Positions 1 through 6,500 of a stretch of 8,820 nucleotides of DNA are shown here, piece after piece; within the stretch, counting starts at the first letter, position 1; each line of letters begins with the position of its first letter. The DNA comes from Candidatus Cloacimonadota bacterium. GTDB taxonomy: Bacteria > Cloacimonadota > Cloacimonadia > Cloacimonadales > TCS61. The position numbers and the translations under genes are program-made. The notes beneath the pieces were generated by a model. It did not search any database and was not told the DNA's origin. It was given only the letters and a program-made list of their open reading frames with translations. The stretch covers positions 1 through 8,820 of the forward strand of contig JAGLWO010000339.1 in NCBI GenBank assembly GCA_023133395.1, in the 5' to 3' direction.

Positions 1-467
1 AGAACAAATCCATTCCTGTCAATTAGGAAAAGATTATCGGTAAACCAGTTAGTTACCCAGAATGCATCCTGATCAGGATCATAGGCAATAGCACGAACAG
101 GTAACGGTGTACTAATCACACTTACGAGCATTTGTGTGGAGAAATCCATTTCATAAATCGTGTTGGTGGTTCCGTCTCCTGCATAAAAGAAGGTTCCGTC
201 AAAGGTCAGGTCGTGCAAGCCAAAGGGTAATCCAATGATCGAGAAGTTTTCAATCCATATACCTGTAAGGTCGAATTTTGCTATTTCATTGGAAAGGGAA
301 TTAGAAACATAAAAGTATGCGCCATCTGTTTCTGCTCCTGCTGGACTTGATAACCCTGATGGTGTGGACACATCAAATTGGAAATGTATATCCCAGATTT
401 CATCAGATTGAGAAAAAAGAGAGTTAACGATCATAATAGCAAATAAAACAATTAATATTTTTTTCAT
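1..467 (-). CDS. Exported propeller-like protein, N-terminal part (cut by window edge)
   Basis: The first 155 codons are present and the 3' end runs off the left edge. The ATG at 465-467 is set by a GGAGG five bases upstream. The protein opens with a signal peptide (MKK, then a hydrophobic run to about residue 19, likely cleavage SLFS-Q), so it should be exported. The rest has short units alternating hydrophobic strands with turns: DGAYFYVSN, FDGTFFYAGDG, YDPDQDAFWVTNW, DNLFLIDRNG. This pattern fits blades of a beta-propeller of the NHL/SMP-30-like or WD40-like kind, often seen in secreted FCB proteins. No catalytic residue is identifiable and the exact family is not recognised. It lies 53 bp downstream of the 986-residue secreted protein, on the same strand, so it is probably co-transcribed. 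Its neighbours suggest it would end in the same sorting tail, but that part lies outside the window. Confidence 0.85.
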   Translation of the reverse strand, partial: MKKILIVLFAIMIVNSLFSQSDEIWDIHFQFDVSTPSGLSSPAGAETDGAYFYVSNSLSNEIAKFDLTGIWIENFSIIGLPFGLHDLTFDGTFFYAGDGTTNTIYEMDFSTQMLVSVISTPLPVRAIAYDPDQDAFWVTNWFTDNLFLIDRNGFV

Positions 468-520
468 AAAGACCTCCAACAATACCATCGTTTATACTCA
501 AACTGGAGATTAGAGTTACA
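468..520 (-). other. 53-bp intergenic leader with no clear promoter or terminator
   Basis: The spacer lies between the stop of the 986-residue gene and the next ATG. It begins, after the stop, with TGTAACTCTAATCTCCAG and continues TTTGAG. This matches the gene boundary at the right end of the window. No stem followed by a U-run is visible, and TATAAA near 490-497 has no suitable -35 partner, so I call this an operon-internal spacer. Confidence 0.5.
473..477 (-). promoter_or_regulatory. Shine-Dalgarno GGAGG for the left-edge gene
   Basis: Read on the minus strand the sequence is GGAGG-TCTTT-ATG, a strong site with five-base spacing that fixes the start at 467. A CTCCA at about 505-509 in the same leader could pair with its TGGAG. 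Confidence 0.8.
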
Positions 521-3481
521 TTACTTCAACAGCAGACATTTCTTTGTATCTATTGTTTTATCATTAACTTTTAATTTATAGAAATAAACACCTGAGCTTA
601 CAGGTTTATTATTTTCATCTTTTCCATCCCAGCCAACAGAATGTTCTCCTGCCGGAAGAACTTCATTAACAAGTGTCTTCACTTTCTGCCCTTTGATGTT
701 GTAGATCTCAAGTGTCACAAACGAGGACGTTTGTGTTACGGAAAATGAAATCGTTGTAGTAGGATTGAACGGGTTAGGGTAATTTCTTAATGATATATCT
801 TTATTTTGAATTATTTCGTTTTCTACACCTGATGGTTCAATCAGTAATTTTTGAGCATAAATTCCGGGAATTGACATTAAACCTTCATCTCCCATTATTG
901 TTGACCTGCCATCCATCCAGGAAATGTAAGCATTTGTCCCATTCACATAAACCTGCGGATTGTTCTGATCCATATATTGATCACAAATTGTTAAGCCTGT
1001 TAGGCTGTATTGTAAATCTCCGTTCGGACTAACAAGCTGTGCTTCAATATGTGAGAATTCATCTTCATAACGGTGTTCCCAAACTACTAAGATATCCTCT
1101 TCAACCGAAGTTAAAACCGGATCACTATTTGAATAAAAATTAAAATAGGATATCTGAATTCCCCCTTCTTGCCAGAGAGCTTCTCCATCTTCATTAAATT
1201 TTTGTAAATAATAATTTAATTGTTGCCCTTCACGAAAGTCATTCCAAACAATATAAATATCATCATTATATAGAATATCATACTTGTAAATTTCATCTTC
1301 ATCAACTAATGGAATTCCACCTTCCTGCCATTGAATATTACCTTCATAATCCACTATCTGACCATAAATTTGTTCTTCCTGCCCATCATATCCTTTCCAG
1401 ATTATCAAAAGACCTGAAGGAATAAGTTCAACATTACAATTAGCATAAGAATTATCGGTTATTAGTAATCCATTTTCTGGCCAACCTGGAGCAGTATTTC
1501 CATTTTCATCAACTAACTTCACTTTCATACAAAAGATCGGCCAATTCACTTCTAACCAAATATAGAATCTATCGATTACATTGATCATCTCACAAAAAAC
1601 ATCGTCACTTCCGGAAATATTAATACCATTTTCTTCCCATTGTTTCTCACCATTAATTATCTTTTGACCATATATTACCGGATTCATAAAATCAGTATGA
1701 TCTACCCATCCAATATAATACTCATCAGTGCTTGAATTATCAATAACAGAAATTATTGGAGAATCTTGATGATATAATGATTCACCTACTTTAATTCCCG
1801 TACTGTCTGACCACAGATAATTACCTGATATGTCGATGCCTTGAGCAAAGATCTGTTGAAACCCTTCTCTGTTCTCCGACCATACAGCAGCGATAGTTCC
1901 TGAGTTTTCACCAAAAACAGCAGCCAAATCGTTTTGGTCTGCCTGGAAATATGCGGTTATCGGAATTCCGTTTTCTTCAAACACATTAGAACCATCACTG
2001 TTTAAAATCTGAAGATATATTCGTCCATTATATGAGTTGCGGGTATCCGACCATAACATAATTGGATTATCTTCATTAGATAGGATTTTAAGATCATAAA
2101 TTAAACCTGAGAGACCAGCGAACATTTCCTCTCCGTTTTCTTCCAGATAGATATTTCCTTCTCCATCAATTATTTGATGAGCTAAAGATGTAGAATTGTT
2201 TAAATTATCCAACCAACAAAAATAATATTTTTGATCAGTTATTGCTAATGATGAAAATACACCATAATTAGAAGTTACATATAAGATCAATCCATCTTCT
2301 CCAAATTGCAGATCACCATTTGAATTTAAGCGTTGGACAAGAATTTTATTTTCAAAATTATAATTATAATCTGCCCAACTCAAGATGCAGCCATTTGCAT
2401 TATCTTCTTTTAAAATAACTGAATCTCTATTTAAATCATAATTGGATTCAAATACAGTAATGCCTTCTTCACCCCATAATAAATTACCATCAGAATCGAT
2501 CTTTTGAGAAAATAATGTTTGAATACAAATCCAACTTACTATTGGCTGTGAATCCGAGGGACAAATAGTAATTAATCTTGAAATATAATCATATTCGGAA
2601 ATATTGATCGGTGAATTCCAAACGGGATTTCCGGTAGAATCTGTTTTTTGCATCATTATTTTATATAAAATGCCCAAAAACCTGGCTCTCCATGAAAAAT
2701 AATATTCACCAGCATTTGAAGAACAAATATCAATTTCGTGTATATAATCATTTCCGTTATAGAGAAGTGTTCCATTATATCCCCAAAGTTTATTCCCGTT
2801 TTCGTCAACTCTTTGGATATAAATGTCATCGCTTAGAGCAGAAGCTAAAATAACTCCATCCATTTGGTCCGAATGTGTTTTGTATATGTAATATGCTGGT
2901 AAAATTTCTACACCATCTTCCCAGCCTGCAGCAACAGAACCATTAGCTAATAGCCTTATTCCTTTGATAACTGATTGCGGTGATTCATACCAAAAAACAT
3001 ATATACCACCATCGCTATGCATTACCAATTGAGGAGGTTCTGCATTTGCTCCGCTATTTTCCAGCAAAATCCCTTCTTCACCCCAAAGAAGATCACCGTT
3101 TGCATTAATTTTTTGAATGCGAATCTGGAAAGAATAATATTCGATATTATCGTAATCTTTCCAGCAAACAATTACAGAATTATCGGTAGATGAGATTGCA
3201 ATCGGATGAGATTGCATTCTCTCGGGATCATAAATTTCTAAGCCACTTTCTCCCCATAATGAATTTCCATTTACATCGACTTTTTGAGCATAAACCCCAC
3301 GAATTCCATTGCGAGTGTCCGTCCATATCGTCACAAAAGTCTCATCATCACAAGCTACAGAAGTTTGATCCCAGGCTATATTTTCTCCCTGCCGCACAGG
3401 TATTCCGCTTTCCTGCCATTGAAGCTGGGCAAAAGAAAGGCTATAAATAAAAAGTAATAATGAGATGATTAAAGATTTCAT
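521..3481 (-). CDS. Large secreted propeller-repeat protein with T9SS-type sorting tail
   Basis: 986 residues. The start is an ATG with AAGGAG five bases upstream, followed by a signal peptide (hydrophobic 4-17, likely cleavage SFA-Q after residue 18). Residues 19 to about 890 hold about 16 units of roughly 55 residues. Each has a GN-x-LW-x-E-x-GI turn (LLWGEEGI, ALWQEGGI, IQWQEGGI), a buried strand ending in a W-x-D-x-R motif (WTDTRNG, WSDTRNS, WNDFREG, WMDGRST) and a QK or AQ strand. This spacing fits beta-propeller blades, perhaps two eight-bladed rings. I infer the fold; I do not recognise a named family. Residues 901-986 form the C-terminal sorting domain: YPNPFNPTTTISF, then IYNIKGQKVK, then SSGVYFYKLKV, ending KKCLLLK. 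This is the usual signal for type IX export and surface attachment in FCB bacteria. No enzyme motif is visible, so binding or structure is more likely than catalysis. The gene starts 22 bp after the beta-helix gene stops, which argues for co-transcription and possible translational coupling. Confidence 0.93.
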   Translation of the reverse strand: MKSLIISLLLFIYSLSFAQLQWQESGIPVRQGENIAWDQTSVACDDETFVTIWTDTRNGIRGVYAQKVDVNGNSLWGESGLEIYDPERMQSHPIAISSTDNSVIVCWKDYDNIEYYSFQIRIQKINANGDLLWGEEGILLENSGANAEPPQLVMHSDGGIYVFWYESPQSVIKGIRLLANGSVAAGWEDGVEILPAYYIYKTHSDQMDGVILASALSDDIYIQRVDENGNKLWGYNGTLLYNGNDYIHEIDICSSNAGEYYFSWRARFLGILYKIMMQKTDSTGNPVWNSPINISEYDYISRLITICPSDSQPIVSWICIQTLFSQKIDSDGNLLWGEEGITVFESNYDLNRDSVILKEDNANGCILSWADYNYNFENKILVQRLNSNGDLQFGEDGLILYVTSNYGVFSSLAITDQKYYFCWLDNLNNSTSLAHQIIDGEGNIYLEENGEEMFAGLSGLIYDLKILSNEDNPIMLWSDTRNSYNGRIYLQILNSDGSNVFEENGIPITAYFQADQNDLAAVFGENSGTIAAVWSENREGFQQIFAQGIDISGNYLWSDSTGIKVGESLYHQDSPIISVIDNSSTDEYYIGWVDHTDFMNPVIYGQKIINGEKQWEENGINISGSDDVFCEMINVIDRFYIWLEVNWPIFCMKVKLVDENGNTAPGWPENGLLITDNSYANCNVELIPSGLLIIWKGYDGQEEQIYGQIVDYEGNIQWQEGGIPLVDEDEIYKYDILYNDDIYIVWNDFREGQQLNYYLQKFNEDGEALWQEGGIQISYFNFYSNSDPVLTSVEEDILVVWEHRYEDEFSHIEAQLVSPNGDLQYSLTGLTICDQYMDQNNPQVYVNGTNAYISWMDGRSTIMGDEGLMSIPGIYAQKLLIEPSGVENEIIQNKDISLRNYPNPFNPTTTISFSVTQTSSFVTLEIYNIKGQKVKTLVNEVLPAGEHSVGWDGKDENNKPVSSGVYFYKLKVNDKTIDTKKCLLLK
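759..785 (-). repeat. 27-bp exact repeat coding the sorting-domain motif (copy 1)
   Basis: This stretch, coding NYPNPFNPTT, is identical base for base to 3760-3786 in the beta-helix gene, in the same frame. Synonymous positions are unchanged although the rest of the two domains has diverged, which suggests recent copying or gene conversion of the sorting tail. Confidence 0.8.
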
Positions 3482-3486
3482 AATTT

Positions 3487-3492
3487 CTCCTT
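3487..3492 (-). promoter_or_regulatory. Shine-Dalgarno AAGGAG for the 986-residue gene
   Basis: AAGGAG-AAATT-ATG with five-base spacing. It sits within the 22-bp gap after the TGA of the preceding gene, so ribosomes ending there could restart here. Confidence 0.8.
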
Positions 3493-3503
3493 TTTAAGTT
3501 ACA

Positions 3504-6500
3504 TCATTTCAATAATATGCACTTCTTAGTTGCTAAAGATTTATTCCCTACTTTCAGATTATAAAAATAAATACCCGAAGCCACAGCTTTATTATTTGTA
3601 TCCGTTCCGTTCCAGGTAACACTGTACAATCCATTGCCTATCCTTCGACTACGCTCAGGATGACAATTTATAATTTTAACTTTCTGTCCTTTGATATTAT
3701 AAATCGAAATCTCTGCGTTCTTAGCGTCTTTGCGAGAGATATTAAAGGAAATGGTTGTCGTAGGATTGAACGGGTTAGGGTAATTTTGATAAAGTTTACA
3801 CAATGTTGGTTTGATTATGACGTCATCATTCACAGGTACTGGAATCCAACCGATAGCATTAGGACCACCATAAGCTCCCATATCATTTATTATTGTGCCC
3901 ATTGACGGATACAAAGCAAAGCCGGGATTATCCGGGTCTTCCGGGTCATAATAGATTTGGTCGGGATTTCCTGCATCTATACAGGGAGAAACGGAACTTA
4001 AATGATAAAGTGAGTCTGCAAATAATGGGTCTGCATCTATGTTTCCAATTCCAGCCCAGCCACCTTGAATATTGGAATATGTCACATTAATTGAATCGGA
4101 ATTCATATAAATTCCCTGCGGGGAATTATTCCATATTATACAATTCATTAAACTCGTATTTGTAGATCCGCTATAGTAAATACCTCCACCGTTATTTGCA
4201 TTATTATCCGAAATAGTAACATTTTCTAAACTCGGAGCGGAGTGATGATTACTATAGATACCTCCACCGAAACCTATAGCATGATTATTCACTATGGTCA
4301 CATTCTTCAAACTTGGATTAGAATAATAATAGAAATGAATTCCACCACCGTAATTAGCAGAATTATCCTTTATTGTTACATTCTCTAAAGTCGGATTGGA
4401 ATTTAAACAATAAATACCACCACCGTAATTAGAATAATAATTACCTGTAGCAATGTTATCGCTAATTGTAACATTTGTTAAACTCGGATTGGAATACCTG
4501 CAGTAAATTCCGCCACCTTGAGTAGCGTAATTTTCTTTGATAGTAACATTTTCCAAACTCGGATTGGAATTATAATGACAGTAAATACCACCACCATAAT
4601 GACTATTACCATTTCTTATGGTAATATTTTCTATCGAAGCAGTGGTTACATAATAAAATTTCATAACGCCGGTTTCATTATTTGCATCCAATATCGTCTC
4701 TTCTTCTATACTTCCATCTAAAGATACAAAATTACTCCATTCTATGGGAAATGTCTCTCCGTTTGTTTCTGAACTGTATGTTCCCGCTGAAAGATAAATT
4801 GTGTTTTGGTTTAAACTATCTGCATATATTTTTGATAATGCACATTTAATAGTTTTTAAAGGATCATCCGCAGTAGTTCCCGTATTGTCATCATCGCCAT
4901 CAACCGATACATAAAGGTCGGAATTTATCAGAGTATCTTGTATTCCATAAAGAATATCAAAATAGAAATAGTTGATTGGAGATGCATAATAGTCTGTTGG
5001 TATCAATACTGTGAAAGTATCCACAATTACATTTATTGTATCACACTCAATAGAAAAAATATCAGCCCCACAACCTCTACTATTTATAGCATTATTCAGA
5101 TAAATACTGCATCTGTTTTCTATATTGAAATTCAGATTGGAATTATCATCACAATAAATTCCTCCACCTCTCATCGCAGAATTACCTGATATGGTAACAT
5201 TTGTAAGGCCCGGACTGGAATTATAATGACAGTAAATCCCGCCACCATATTCAGAAGCACTATTACCTGTTATTGTAACATTCTCTAAAGTTGAATTGGA
5301 GTTTCCAAAGTAAATTCCACCACCATATTCAGAAGTACTATTACCTGTTATTGAAACATTCTCTAAAGTTGAATGGGTGTTTCCACAGAAAATACCACCA
5401 CCTTTAGAATTAGCATTATTTCCATTAATAGTAACATTTGTTAAAATAGTATTGGAATTACCAATTAAATAAATACCACCACCGGAACCGGAATAATTAT
5501 CCGAAATAGTAACATTCTCTAAACTCGAACAGGAATTATTATTACAGTTAATACCGCCACCACATTGAGAAGCAGAATTACCTGTTATAGTAACATTCTC
5601 TAAACTCAAATTAGAATTAAACATACAATAAATTCCACCACCACTATGAGAAGCAGAATTATTTTCGATAGTGACATTATTTAAACTCGGACTGGATTCC
5701 TCACAGAAAATTCCACCACCATTATAAGCAGAATTACCTGATATTGTTACATTCACTAAAGTCGGACTGGAATAAGAACAATAAATCCCGCCACCACGAG
5801 AATTATTACCATTTCTTATAGTAATATTTTCTATCGAAGCAGCGGTTACATAATAAAATTTCATAACGCCGGCTTCATTATTTGCATCCAATATCGTTTC
5901 TTCTTCTACACTTCCTTCTAAAGAAACAAAATTACTCCAATCTATGGGAAATGTCTCTCCTGTTGTTTCTGTACTGTATATTCCCTGTGAAAGGTAAATT
6001 GTATGTTGGTTTAAACTATCTGCATACATCTTTGATAATGCACATCTAATAGTCTTCAAAGGTTCATCCGCAGTAGTTCCCGTATTAGAATCATCTCCAT
6101 CAACCGATACATAAAGGTCTGAATTTATTAATGTATCTTGAATGGAATGTAAAATATCAAAAGTAAAATTATAAATCGGAGATGCATAATAATCGGTTGG
6201 TATCGATACTGTGAAAGTATCCACAATTACATTTATTGTATTACAGTTATAAGTATAAATATCAACCCCATAACCTCTGCTGTTTATAATATTATTCAGA
6301 TAAATACTGCATCTGTTTTCTATATTTAAATTCAGATTGGATTCCTTACAGTAAATCCCGCCACCATTCAAAGCAGAATTATCAGTTATGGTGACATATG
6401 AAAGACTCGGATTCGAATCCCAACAGTAAATCCCACCCCCATGTTCAGAAGCAGAATTACCTGTTATTGTCACATTTTCAAAATTCGGATCACAATTATT

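Noticed and set aside
133..200. RNA genes (tRNA, rRNA, riboswitch) anywhere in the window
   Set aside because: Gaps between genes are at most 53 bp and no cloverleaf or conserved RNA motif was seen on either strand.
485..500. A promoter (TATAAA) before the left-edge gene
   Set aside because: No -35-like element at a suitable distance, and the sequence does not fit the FCB -7 TAnnTTTG pattern; the AT-rich background makes chance TATAAA likely.
790..1032. Open frames on the plus strand (also 3190-3450, 3660-3905, 3893-4090, 4518-4721, 4938-5189, 8599-8796)
   Set aside because: All lie antisense inside strong minus-strand genes, lack convincing ribosome sites and encode low-complexity, unrecognisable peptides.
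3504..3506. TGA as a recoded codon
   Set aside because: The protein ends at the same KKC-LLK tail as the TAA-ended neighbours, so TGA acts as a normal stop.
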